DNA of 64,000 bases from BOG-908 sp963850605. GTDB lineage: Bacteria; Pseudomonadota; Alphaproteobacteria; Acetobacterales; Acetobacteraceae. This document shows, one piece after another, positions 1 to 7,768 of the stretch. A model generated the notes under the pieces. It was not told where the DNA came from. It saw only the letters and a list, made by a program, of their open reading frames with translations, and ran no database searches. Location of the stretch: assembly GCA_963850605.1 (NCBI GenBank), contig CAWKLX010000002.1, positions 248,001 through 312,000 on the forward strand, written 5' to 3'. Made by a program: the position numbers and the translations under genes. Each line of letters begins with the position of its first letter. Position 1 is the stretch's first letter.

Positions 1-1
1 G

Positions 2-142
2 GGAGGACTTGGTGTTCAGCCGAAGGGCGCCTTGTGGCTGTCGCCGGGTGGTGGGTTATTTGCGCCGGGCTTGCCGACGACCAAGCCGGCTGTGGGGTCT
101 GGGCAGGTCTGGAACAATGGCGGCGTTTTGAACATCGCTTGA
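2..142 (+). CDS. C-terminus of a phage tail-like structural protein (partial)
   Basis: An open frame enters from the window edge and stops at a TGA at 140-142. Its last residues read PAVGSGQVWNNGGVLNIA. A Pro-rich stretch followed by G-x-(V/L)-W-x-N-G-G-x-L is a common ending of phage tail-fibre and virion structural proteins in Proteobacteria. The two genes just downstream (a coiled-coil membrane protein and a holin-like protein) fit the end of a phage morphogenesis/lysis module. Only 46 codons are visible, so the family call rests on the tail motif and the context; the rest of the gene lies outside the window. Confidence 0.5.
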   Translation, partial: GGLGVQPKGALWLSPGGGLFAPGLPTTKPAVGSGQVWNNGGVLNIA

Positions 143-155
143 TGGACCAATCCTG

Positions 156-581
156 ATGGCAAATTCCGAATATCATACGCTATTTCAGCAAGTCGGTGAG
201 GTTCTCAGCGGCGTCAGGGGCTTGCGTGACATGGCCGACATCCGGCAGGCGCAGGCGGAGCAGTTGCACGATCTATTGCGCTCCGATTTGGCGTCGCTGC
301 GACGCGAGCATGGAGAGTTGCGCGAAAAATTCGACTGCATGGTGCTCATGGCGCAGCACGACTTGGAATTGCTGCGATCGAGTGCCGATGAGCATAGCCG
401 CGCGATCGACTCGCTTGCCTTGGCGACGGAAGGTCTGCGACGTCCAGTCAGGCAGATCCTGGATGTGAAGTCGCGCTTGGCGAGCCTCCTTTTCTTTGCG
501 GGCGCCTTGGGCAGCATCGCATTGTGGCTGTGTGAGCCGGTTTATCGATGGCTGGTCGATGCCGCGTTACAGCGGCATTGA
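156..581 (+). CDS. Hypothetical coiled-coil protein with C-terminal membrane anchor (phage-module context)
   Basis: 141 residues, not assigned to a named family. Residues 1-100 are charged, helix-favouring and rich in Leu/Arg/Glu/Gln, suggesting a coiled coil. Residues about 108-128 are hydrophobic (LLFFAGALGSIALWL) and look like a single membrane span close to the C-terminus. It starts 13 bp after the putative tail-protein stop and lies 36 bp before the holin-like gene, so the three probably form one transcription unit. A role in lysis or membrane attachment of a phage or gene-transfer-agent particle is inferred from position only. Confidence 0.55.
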   Translation: MANSEYHTLFQQVGEVLSGVRGLRDMADIRQAQAEQLHDLLRSDLASLRREHGELREKFDCMVLMAQHDLELLRSSADEHSRAIDSLALATEGLRRPVRQILDVKSRLASLLFFAGALGSIALWLCEPVYRWLVDAALQRH

Positions 582-617
582 GCACCAGAACATTTCAGGG
601 CTAACGAGGAGGATAAT

Positions 618-857
618 ATGAGCGGATTTCGAAATTGGATCCAGCAGCCAACCACGGTGGCCGGCGTGTCCGCAATTTTCGGCACGTTTGTGGCGTTGCT
701 GATCCACCAGGTGACATGGGCGCAGGCGATTCCGTTGTTTGCGGGGGCGGCGGCATCGGCCATCCTGCCCGATAATAGCGGGGCAAAGCAGCAGGCTCAG
801 CTCTTGGCGGGAACCATGGTCGCCACGTTCACGAAAGAGGCGGCGGCGAAGTCGTAA
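618..857 (+). CDS. Small holin-like membrane protein
   Basis: 79 residues with a hydrophobic stretch at about 14-34 (VAGVSAIFGTFVALLIHQV) and a second one at about 35-48 (QAIPLFAGAAASAIL), then a hydrophilic tail ending in lysines (KEAAAKS). Two short spans plus a charged tail is the layout of small phage holins and of the holin-like proteins of alphaproteobacterial prophages. A strong GAGGAGG ribosome site lies at 605-611, six bases before the ATG. It is the last gene of the phage-like module; the next gene, pyrG, runs in the opposite direction and is chromosomal. Holin function is inferred from size, topology and place. Confidence 0.5.
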   Translation: MSGFRNWIQQPTTVAGVSAIFGTFVALLIHQVTWAQAIPLFAGAAASAILPDNSGAKQQAQLLAGTMVATFTKEAAAKS

Positions 858-887
858 ACCAGAGGGGTGGGCAAGTGTGGCGTGCCG

Positions 888-2519
888 TCAGACCAGTCGG
901 GACTGTGTGACGCTTGCGGCAATGAAGCCGGCGAAGAGCGGGTGCGGGTCAAATGGTTTGCTCTTCAGCTCCGGGTGATACTGAACACCGATGAACCAGG
1001 GGTGATCTGGGTATTCGATGATCTCCGGCAAGACGCCGTCTGGCGACATGCCGGAAAAACGCAGCCCGGCTTCTTCCAGTCTGGATCGATAATGAACATT
1101 GACCTCATAACGATGTCGATGCCGCTCGGACACGCTTGACGACCCGTTGTACATCGCGCGAACGAGGGAGTGGGCGGCGAGCAAGGCCGGATAGGCGCCC
1201 AGCCGCATCGTACCGCCCAGGTCACCACCAGCCTCCCGGCGTTCCCGCTCGTTGCCCCGCGCCCATTCGGTCAACAAACCGACCACGGCATCGGTGCAAG
1301 GACCGAACTCGGTGGTGGATGCATCCGGTAGACCGGCGAGATTGCGGGCACACTCAATGACCGCCATCTGCATGCCGAAGCATATTCCGAAGAACGGGAT
1401 GTTTCGTTCGCGGGCGAAGCGTACGGCGGCAATTTTACCTTCCGTGCCTCGTTCGCCGAAGCCGCCCGGGACGAGTATACCGTGTACATCCTCCAGCTTG
1501 CTGACCGCGTCGGGCGTCTCGAAAACTTGGCTGTCCACCCATTCGAGCCGGACGCGCACGCGATTGGCAATGCCTCCATGAGCCAAGGCTTCGGCCAGGC
1601 TTTTGTAGCTATCGAGCAGGTTGATGTATTTGCCGACAATGGCAATGCGCACCTCGCCTTCCGGGGCGCGTACGGCGTTTACGATACGCTCCCAGCGTGC
1701 AAGGTTCGGTGGTTGGTCGAATGGCAGGCCAAAATGCCGAAGAACCTCGCGGTCCATGCCCTGCTCATGATAGCTGATCGGCACCGCATAAATCGTGTCC
1801 GCGTCCAGCGCTGGGATGACCGCACTGGGGCGTACATTGCAAAAACTTGCGATCTTGCGGCGTTCGTTCTCGGGGATTGGACGGTCGCAGCGGCACAGCA
1901 GCATTTGCGGCTGAATGCCGACGTTCAGCAGCTCCTTGACCGAATGCTGCGTCGGTTTGGTTTTCAGCTCGCCCGCGCTGGGAATGTAAGGCACGAGGGT
2001 CAGATGCACGTAGATGGTGCGCTCCGGTCCTAGTTCATTGCCGAGTTGGCGAATGGCCTCGAGGAACGGCAGGCTCTCGATGTCGCCCACGGTGCCACCA
2101 ATCTCAATCAGGCAGAAATCCAGATCGTCCGTTTCTCGAACAATTGCTTCTTTGATAGCATCTGTGATGTGCGGGATGACTTGGACGGTGGCGCCAAGGT
2201 AATCACCGCGCCGTTCACGCGCGATCACGTCGGCATAGATGCGTCCGGTCGTGGCATTGTCGGCACGCGTGGCCGGTACGCCGGTAAAGCGCTCGTAGTG
2301 GCCCAGATCGAGGTCGGTCTCCGCGCCATCATCGGTGACGAACACCTCGCCGTGTTGGTACGGGCTCATCGTTCCCGGATCGACGTTGAGGTATGGGTCG
2401 AGTTTTCTTAGCCGCACACGGTAGCCGCGCGCCTGCAGCAATGCTGCCAGTGCCGCGCTGGCGATGCCTTTGCCGAGGGAGGAGACCACGCCGCCGGTGA
2501 TGAATACGTACCGCGTCAT
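888..2519 (-). CDS. pyrG: CTP synthase
   Basis: Converts UTP, ATP and glutamine to CTP, the last step of pyrimidine nucleotide synthesis. The 543-residue product has the normal family length. The N-terminal synthetase domain begins MTRYVFITGGVVSSLGKGI, with the ATP-binding loop and the KLDPYLNVDPGTMSP segment. The C-terminal class-I glutamine amidotransferase domain shows the nucleophile-elbow Cys in GICFGMQ near residue 380 and the VQYHPE His/Glu pair close to the end. The start was placed at the ATG at 2519 because the family begins there; an upstream in-frame extension of 40 residues has no family match. It lies 20 bp downstream of the amine oxidase gene and in series with secG and tpiA, an alphaproteobacterial order. 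Confidence 0.97.
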   Translation of the reverse strand: MTRYVFITGGVVSSLGKGIASAALAALLQARGYRVRLRKLDPYLNVDPGTMSPYQHGEVFVTDDGAETDLDLGHYERFTGVPATRADNATTGRIYADVIARERRGDYLGATVQVIPHITDAIKEAIVRETDDLDFCLIEIGGTVGDIESLPFLEAIRQLGNELGPERTIYVHLTLVPYIPSAGELKTKPTQHSVKELLNVGIQPQMLLCRCDRPIPENERRKIASFCNVRPSAVIPALDADTIYAVPISYHEQGMDREVLRHFGLPFDQPPNLARWERIVNAVRAPEGEVRIAIVGKYINLLDSYKSLAEALAHGGIANRVRVRLEWVDSQVFETPDAVSKLEDVHGILVPGGFGERGTEGKIAAVRFARERNIPFFGICFGMQMAVIECARNLAGLPDASTTEFGPCTDAVVGLLTEWARGNERERREAGGDLGGTMRLGAYPALLAAHSLVRAMYNGSSSVSERHRHRYEVNVHYRSRLEEAGLRFSGMSPDGVLPEIIEYPDHPWFIGVQYHPELKSKPFDPHPLFAGFIAASVTQSRLV

Positions 2520-2539
2520 GGGCGCCCCTTCTACACCGG

Positions 2540-3838
2540 TCATGCCGTGTGCGGATAGGCGTTCAGCAGATTTTGCGCAGCATGGACGCCGCTGAGATAG
2601 GCGCCCGCCACAGTCCCGGCGAGACCGTCCGTCGCACACGCCTCGCCGGCGAAGACAAGGCGATTATCCCAGATCGGCGCGGCCAGCCTCGCGCGCGCCC
2701 CTGCGGCCCCGGGGGTAGCGTAGGCATAGGCGCCGCGGAACAGCGGGTTTTCACCCCAATCCGTGCAGAGGTGGGCAGGGCCGAAGGCTTGGGCGATGTC
2801 GTAGCCGAACGTGCCCGCGAGTTGCTGGCGCATGAAAGCCGCCGCGTCGGCCGGCTGGCCGGCGAAGGACCAGGCGGCCCGGCCACCGACGAAGCCTACC
2901 GCCAAATCGGTGTTGTCGGCCCAGAAAATGGTCGAAAGGAACGGAGCACCGCGCGACTCCAGCCGGCGGAACGCGCCCGTGCCGGGCCGGAGACTCAACC
3001 GATCCGGGCCTGACGCACGGAGCACGATCTTGCTGAGCAAGCCCATGGGCAGGCCGTTCAGCGCGGAACGCTTTTCAGCGGGCAGCGGCGGCGAAAAGGT
3101 GATGGCTTCAGCGCGGAGCACACCCGTCGAGACCGTGACGATAGCGGCCCCGGCGCGCACTACCCCCGACCGGGTGTGCAAACGGACGCCGCCGCTGATC
3201 GCCTCAATCCCGCTGACAGGCGTGTCCAGATGCGCGCCCGCACCCGGCTCGAGCAGGCGAGAGACCAGATTGCCCAGCCCGTGCGGGGCCACATAGTTTT
3301 CGCCGTCCAACGAATTGGCAAACCAGTCGTGAAGGCTGAGCACATCGGCATCGCCCGCCGCGATGATCGCACCCTCCCAAGCTTCGATCGTGGCGGTCCA
3401 GGGATCGCCGGCAACGGGGTCTGCGGCCTCGGCCAGTCTGATATCGGGCCCGGCCAGCCGCGCGGTGACGCAGTCCTGCCATTGCTGTTCGGCACGGTCG
3501 TACGCCTCGCCATCGGCGGCCCTTCCCGGTCCATCCATCACGAGCGCGCGCTCGTGCCAGGGCGTATCGGGGTGCACGACAATGCCGCGGCTTTCGGCCA
3601 ACGGTATCAGCGGATTGCGGTGCGCGGCATGTAACCATTGCGCGCCGTGGTCGAAGCGTGCCCCGCCGAGTATCTCGGGCGTGTCCGTCCAGGCACGGCC
3701 ACCGATGCGGGTGCCTGCCTCCAGAAGGGCCACGCGCAGGCCCCGCCCCCGCAACAGTTTGGCTGCGGCTAGTCCGGCGACACCGGCACCCACCACTGCC
3801 ACATCATAGTCGGTGCTGGCCGAAGCCAGCACGGTCAA
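2540..3838 (-). CDS. FAD-dependent amine oxidase (monoamine oxidase family)
   Basis: 432 residues. A Rossmann dinucleotide-binding motif sits at the N-terminus (VVGAGVAGLAAAKLL, about residues 15-29), followed by the GGRAWT segment that contacts FAD in the flavin amine oxidase/MAO family. A second FAD-contact region near the end reads LVFAGEACATDGLAGTVAGA. The enzyme class oxidises primary amines or related substrates to imines with release of hydrogen peroxide; the substrate cannot be read from sequence. The start overlaps the secG stop: the first possible codon is TTG at 3838 and a GTG follows two codons later, so the gene is translationally coupled to secG. Insertion between secG and pyrG is unusual, since those two are normally adjacent. 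Confidence 0.85.
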   Translation of the reverse strand: MTVLASASTDYDVAVVGAGVAGLAAAKLLRGRGLRVALLEAGTRIGGRAWTDTPEILGGARFDHGAQWLHAAHRNPLIPLAESRGIVVHPDTPWHERALVMDGPGRAADGEAYDRAEQQWQDCVTARLAGPDIRLAEAADPVAGDPWTATIEAWEGAIIAAGDADVLSLHDWFANSLDGENYVAPHGLGNLVSRLLEPGAGAHLDTPVSGIEAISGGVRLHTRSGVVRAGAAIVTVSTGVLRAEAITFSPPLPAEKRSALNGLPMGLLSKIVLRASGPDRLSLRPGTGAFRRLESRGAPFLSTIFWADNTDLAVGFVGGRAAWSFAGQPADAAAFMRQQLAGTFGYDIAQAFGPAHLCTDWGENPLFRGAYAYATPGAAGARARLAAPIWDNRLVFAGEACATDGLAGTVAGAYLSGVHAAQNLLNAYPHTA

Positions 3839-4230
3839 TGTGTGGGCACTTGCGGCGGGGCGGCCGGCCGGGTCGGCGGCGTGACGGGCGCAGCCGGTTT
3901 GGGCGATGGGCCGCCCGGCACGCGGGGACCAGCCGCAATCGGGGCGGGCGCGGGCAAGGTGAGGATGCTGCGCCCAACGCCGTTGGTGCCGCGGTTGAGC
4001 AGCGCCAGGCTGAGCGAAATGCCGAAGAACATGGCCGCCAGAATAGCGGTCGTCCGGGTCAGCAGGTTCGCCGTGCCGCGCCCGCTCATGAAAGCACCCA
4101 TGCCCTGGCTGGTGCCGATACCCAGGCCGCCGCCCTCGCTGCGCTGGATCAGCACCACACCGATCATGGCTAGCGTGACGAACAGGTGCAGGACCCGCAG
4201 GACAGGGGTCAGGGTCGTAAGCGCGTTCAT
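3835..4230 (-). CDS. secG: Preprotein translocase subunit SecG
   Basis: Small subunit of the SecYEG channel in the inner membrane. The 131-residue product has two hydrophobic segments (VLRVLHLFVTLAMIGVVLIQ at about 8-27 and AILAAMFFGISLSLALL near 62-80) separated by the SEGGGLGIG turn, the conserved SecG hairpin. A Pro/Ala-rich cytoplasmic tail of about 45 residues follows, as in many alphaproteobacteria. The ATG at 4230 begins the family-like sequence. The gene lies 70 bp downstream of tpiA and overlaps the start of the amine oxidase gene. Confidence 0.93.
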   Translation of the reverse strand: MNALTTLTPVLRVLHLFVTLAMIGVVLIQRSEGGGLGIGTSQGMGAFMSGRGTANLLTRTTAILAAMFFGISLSLALLNRGTNGVGRSILTLPAPAPIAAGPRVPGGPSPKPAAPVTPPTRPAAPPQVPTH

Positions 4231-4300
4231 GGACGTAAGGTGGCTTTCGGCGGCGGTGGCGCCTTCTACAGGCGACGTGGCCGCTTGGGAAGCAACCGGT

Positions 4301-5050
4301 TCAGCATGCCGCGCGCGCGATGGCCAGAAAGGTGTCCGCCCGCAGCGAAGCGCCGCCCACCAGCGCGCCACCTACCTCGGCAACAGCCAGGAGCTCAGCC
4401 GCATTGTCGGGCTTGACCGAGCCGCCATACAGGATGCGAACGGCCTCCCCCGCCGCGCCTAGGCGCTTGGCCAGCGCCGCGCGGATGTGCTGGTGGACAG
4501 CCCCTACTTCCGCCGCGCTGGGCGTGCGTCCGGTGCCGATGGCCCAGATCGGCTCGTAAGCGACAGCACCCACGAACCGGTCCGGCAGACTGGCGGCAAT
4601 CTGGCGGCCCACGACCTCCGTCTCGCGTCCTGCTTCCCGCTCCGCTTCGGTCTCGCCCACGCAAATGATGGGGGAGAGCCCGGCACGGGCCGCAGCCTGC
4701 GCCTTGGCCCTTACGGCGGTGTCGGTCTCACCGTGGTTCTGGCGGCGTTCGGAGTGGCCCAAAATCACCGCGGTGCAGCCCACATCGACCAGCATGGCCG
4801 CCGAGACATCGCCGGTATGCGCGCCGCTCTCTTCCGGATGGCAGTCCTGGCCGCCGACATGGAAGGGCGAGCCGGCCAGGATGCCGGCGACGGCTGCCAG
4901 ATACGGAAAAGGCGGGCAGACCAGCAGATCGCAGGTTAGGCCGGCACTGCCTTCCAGCAATTGTCTGGCAAGTGCCCAGGCCTGCGCGGCCGAACCGTTC
5001 ATCTTCCAATTACCTGCAATCAATTGCCGCACGCCGATCCCCCTGCCCAT
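4301..5050 (-). CDS. tpiA: Triose-phosphate isomerase
   Basis: Interconverts dihydroxyacetone phosphate and glyceraldehyde 3-phosphate in glycolysis and gluconeogenesis. 249 residues, the usual TIM-barrel length. All catalytic elements are visible: Asn/Lys in GNWKMN (Lys16), His99 in GHSERR, Glu166 in AYEPIWAIGTG, and the phosphate-binding YGGSV and GALVGGAS loops. The ATG at 5050 lies 13 codons before the family start motif. The gene is transcribed away from the PpiD-like gene, with 63 bp between the two starts, so the divergent promoters must lie there. Confidence 0.97.
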   Translation of the reverse strand: MGRGIGVRQLIAGNWKMNGSAAQAWALARQLLEGSAGLTCDLLVCPPFPYLAAVAGILAGSPFHVGGQDCHPEESGAHTGDVSAAMLVDVGCTAVILGHSERRQNHGETDTAVRAKAQAAARAGLSPIICVGETEAEREAGRETEVVGRQIAASLPDRFVGAVAYEPIWAIGTGRTPSAAEVGAVHQHIRAALAKRLGAAGEAVRILYGGSVKPDNAAELLAVAEVGGALVGGASLRADTFLAIARAAC

Positions 5051-5113
5051 TTTGCGCGTGGCCGCGGCTTCTCTATAGCTGCGCCAACCCGAACACCCGT
5101 GGGATGCCGCGCG

Positions 5114-7021
5114 ATGCTGTCCGCTTTCCGAAAATTCGCCAACACCTGGCCCGCCCGCATCTTCTTCATCGTGCTGGTCGCCTCGTTCGCCAGCTGGGGC
5201 GTGGCCGACGTGGTGCGCAACGTGGTCAGCGGTGGCAGCGGTGCCGTGGCAACAGTCGGTGGTCACGACATTACGCCGCCGCAGTTCATGGCCGAGTTCC
5301 AGGCCAACATGCGCCGGATGACCGAGCGACTGGCGGACCCGTCGCAAATACCCCCCACTATGCGCATTCAGGTGGCGCGCCAGAGCCTGGACCGGCTGGT
5401 GACGCAGGCGGCGCTGACCGCGGAACTGCGCCGGCTGGGTGTGACCGCGCCGGACGCGGCGGTGCGTCAGACCGTGTTCGCCATGCCGGAGTTCCAGGGC
5501 GCCGCCGGTACGTTCGACCGCAATATCCTGGTACAAACCCTGGCCAGCAACAACATGACTGAAGCGCACTTCCTGGACCTCGTGCGCCAGGACGTGGCGC
5601 AGAACCAGTTGCTGCAGACGGTGGGTGCGGCCTCGGGTGCCTCAAACCTCCTGACTGACCGGATCTACGCCTATCTCAACGAGCACCGGCGTGCCGACAT
5701 ATTGATGCTGGCCTTCGCGGGGCGGCCGCTGCCACCGGCGCCGGCGCCGGCAGTGTTGCAGCGGTACTATGACAATAACCCCGCGCGCTACACTTCGCCC
5801 GAATACCGTCATATCAAGGCGGTGATCCTCTCGCCCGACAGCATCGGACGTGAACTCAGCGTGTCGGAGGCCGATCTGCGCGCCTGGTTCGCGACGCATC
5901 GGGCCGACTACGTGTCCGCCGAGCGGCGATCGCTGCAGGTTATCACCACCGGCTCCGCCGCGATTGCTACCCAGCTCGCGGCGCGCTGGCGGGCCGGCGC
6001 CAGCTGGGATGCCATGCAGGCGGCCGCCAAGACAGCCGGTGCGACAGGCGTGCCTCTGGACGATGCGACGGCGGACCAGGTGCCCTCGCCGGAGCTGGCG
6101 CGCGCGGCCTTCGCAGCGCGCGCGGGTGAGATAGTAGGCCCGATCACAGAGCCGCTTGGCAGCTACGTGTTGCGTGTCTCGACCGTCACCCCGGCGCGCA
6201 ACCCCAGTTTCGAGTCCCTGCGTGATGCCATCCGCGGCAAGGTGGCGGCTGAGCGGGCGCTCGATGTGATCGACGCACGCGCCCAGAAATTGCAGGATGT
6301 CTTCGCGGGCGGCGCCAAGATCGATGAAGTGCCGGCCGATCTTGGGGCCACCACCGCCGCCGGAACGTTGGACGCGCAGGGACGAACGCTGGATGGCAGC
6401 CAGGCGCCGATCCCCGCGGGCAAGGATGCGCGCCAGGCGATCATCGACGCGGCGTTCAAAACCAACCCTGGCGACGCGATCCAGCCCACCGAGGGACCCG
6501 ACCATACCTGGTTCGCGCTGGCGGTGGATAGCGTGACGAAACCCGCTCGCCGGCCGTTCGCAGACGTGCGGGCGCACGTGCTGGCGGATTGGCAGGCCGA
6601 GCAGGTGCACCACGCGCAGGAGACGGAGGCGGCGCGCATCCTGGGGTTGGTGAAATCCGGCCAGACGCTGGCCAACGCCGCCTGGGGCAGCGGGCTGCAG
6701 GTGACACGCACCCCGCCGCTGTCGCGCGGCCGCCCGGCAGCCGGCGTGCCGGCCGAGCTGTCGCAAACATTGTTCACGCTCAAGTTGAACGAGGCGACGA
6801 TGGTGGAGACCAATGCCGGCTTCGTCGTGGCGCAACTGGCCGAGATCATCCCGCCCGAGGCGCATGGCGACCCGCTCGGCATGACCCAGGCGCGCGAGGG
6901 TCTGGCGCATGCGCTGCACGACGATTACTTGCAGATTTTCGCCAATGCCGTTCGCGACCAGGCCCGGCCGGTGGTGCGTCCGCAAGTGGTGCAATCGCTG
7001 ATCCAGCAGCCTGGCGAATAG
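5114..7021 (+). CDS. PpiD/SurA-type membrane-anchored periplasmic peptidylprolyl isomerase
   Basis: 635 residues. A single N-terminal membrane anchor (about 14-33, ARIFFIVLVASFASWGVADV) is followed by a large periplasmic part. The SurA-N-like chaperone region covers about residues 40-190 (the FxxxF...MRIQVARQSLDRLVTQAAL pattern), a parvulin-like PPIase domain lies around 240-370, and a long C-terminal chaperone region follows. This is the PpiD architecture: a folding factor for outer-membrane and secreted proteins next to the Sec exit. Position beside tpiA/secG supports the call and is seen in other alphaproteobacteria. The parvulin domain looks divergent, so isomerase activity is less certain than chaperone activity. 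Confidence 0.88.
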   Translation: MLSAFRKFANTWPARIFFIVLVASFASWGVADVVRNVVSGGSGAVATVGGHDITPPQFMAEFQANMRRMTERLADPSQIPPTMRIQVARQSLDRLVTQAALTAELRRLGVTAPDAAVRQTVFAMPEFQGAAGTFDRNILVQTLASNNMTEAHFLDLVRQDVAQNQLLQTVGAASGASNLLTDRIYAYLNEHRRADILMLAFAGRPLPPAPAPAVLQRYYDNNPARYTSPEYRHIKAVILSPDSIGRELSVSEADLRAWFATHRADYVSAERRSLQVITTGSAAIATQLAARWRAGASWDAMQAAAKTAGATGVPLDDATADQVPSPELARAAFAARAGEIVGPITEPLGSYVLRVSTVTPARNPSFESLRDAIRGKVAAERALDVIDARAQKLQDVFAGGAKIDEVPADLGATTAAGTLDAQGRTLDGSQAPIPAGKDARQAIIDAAFKTNPGDAIQPTEGPDHTWFALAVDSVTKPARRPFADVRAHVLADWQAEQVHHAQETEAARILGLVKSGQTLANAAWGSGLQVTRTPPLSRGRPAAGVPAELSQTLFTLKLNEATMVETNAGFVVAQLAEIIPPEAHGDPLGMTQAREGLAHALHDDYLQIFANAVRDQARPVVRPQVVQSLIQQPGE

Positions 7022-7143
7022 GCTGGCAAACCGCCGGTGGCGGAACCACTTATCCACTACCGTGTATCGGTCGGTTGGATACCGTGATACTCTTCCGCCA
7101 CACCGATTGCAGGTGCCACGGCCAAACGTTTAGGATGCAGGTC

Positions 7144-7386
7144 ATGAGCGATCAAACGATGGATCCGGGTTTTGCCGCCGCGGACACGGCGATCGACCCG
7201 ATGGCCAGGTTCAGCGGTCAGGCCAGCATATCGATCGCCGCCGGCCTGACAGGCCTGGCCGTGGGCGGCCCGGTTGTCGGCGCATTGAGCGCTGCCGTCG
7301 GAGCGGCCGCTGCTTCCGGGTACGCGCACCTTGCCGCCACCAGACATCAGGCTTCTGAAAAACGCGCCGCTAAAAGCCGCGCGTAG
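7144..7386 (+). CDS. Small hypothetical Gly/Ala-rich membrane protein
   Basis: 80 residues, not recognised. A Gly/Ala/Val-rich hydrophobic segment (about 28-58) could cross the membrane twice through a glycine-zipper hairpin, and the C-terminus is basic (SEKRAAKSRA). The start was set at the ATG at 7144; an in-frame ATG lies three codons upstream. It is followed after 9 bp by another small membrane protein and then by trpE, suggesting one transcript. The only support is context and a plausible composition. Confidence 0.45.
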   Translation: MSDQTMDPGFAAADTAIDPMARFSGQASISIAAGLTGLAVGGPVVGALSAAVGAAAASGYAHLAATRHQASEKRAAKSRA

Positions 7387-7395
7387 CGCCGCCAG

Positions 7396-7767
7396 TTGAA
7401 AGAGACGGTTCTTCGGCTCGAACAGGCCGCGAACGATCTTGCCCTGCAGCTACTCGATATCCTCGACGTGCGCGTCTCGGCCGTGCTGTGCCTGGGGCTG
7501 CTGCTGACACTGGGCGCCATCTCCGTGGCAGTCCGGCGCCGGATGCCGAGCATGGATGAGGCGCTGAAGGCCGGCCTTGCCATCCTGTCCGGCCTGGCCG
7601 CGCTGCCGATCGCCTGCGTCTTTCTGCTGACCCAACCCCCGGCCATCGACAAGATGTCGGAGGACACGCGCGGCGTCGTCGGGCTGATTTGCGTGGTCGT
7701 GCTCAGCTACATGAGTGTCACCGAAATACGCTCCGTCCTGTTCGGCCGCGCCGGCAAGACCACCTGA
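7396..7767 (+). CDS. Hypothetical three-span membrane protein
   Basis: 123 residues beginning at a TTG codon nine bases after the preceding stop. Three hydrophobic segments are visible: about 26-45 (VSAVLCLGLLLTLGAISVAV), 60-80 (LAILSGLAALPIACVFLLT) and 93-108 (GVVGLICVVVLSYMSV). No family is recognised. The stop codon ends one base before the ATG of trpE, so translation of trpE is probably coupled to this gene. Its place directly upstream of a tryptophan-biosynthesis enzyme does not by itself indicate a shared function. Confidence 0.6.
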   Translation: MKETVLRLEQAANDLALQLLDILDVRVSAVLCLGLLLTLGAISVAVRRRMPSMDEALKAGLAILSGLAALPIACVFLLTQPPAIDKMSEDTRGVVGLICVVVLSYMSVTEIRSVLFGRAGKTT

Positions 7768-7768
7768 C

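Noticed and set aside
5642..7057. 471-codon minus-strand frame across the PpiD-like gene
   Set aside because: His/Arg/Leu-rich shadow of a well-supported plus-strand gene.
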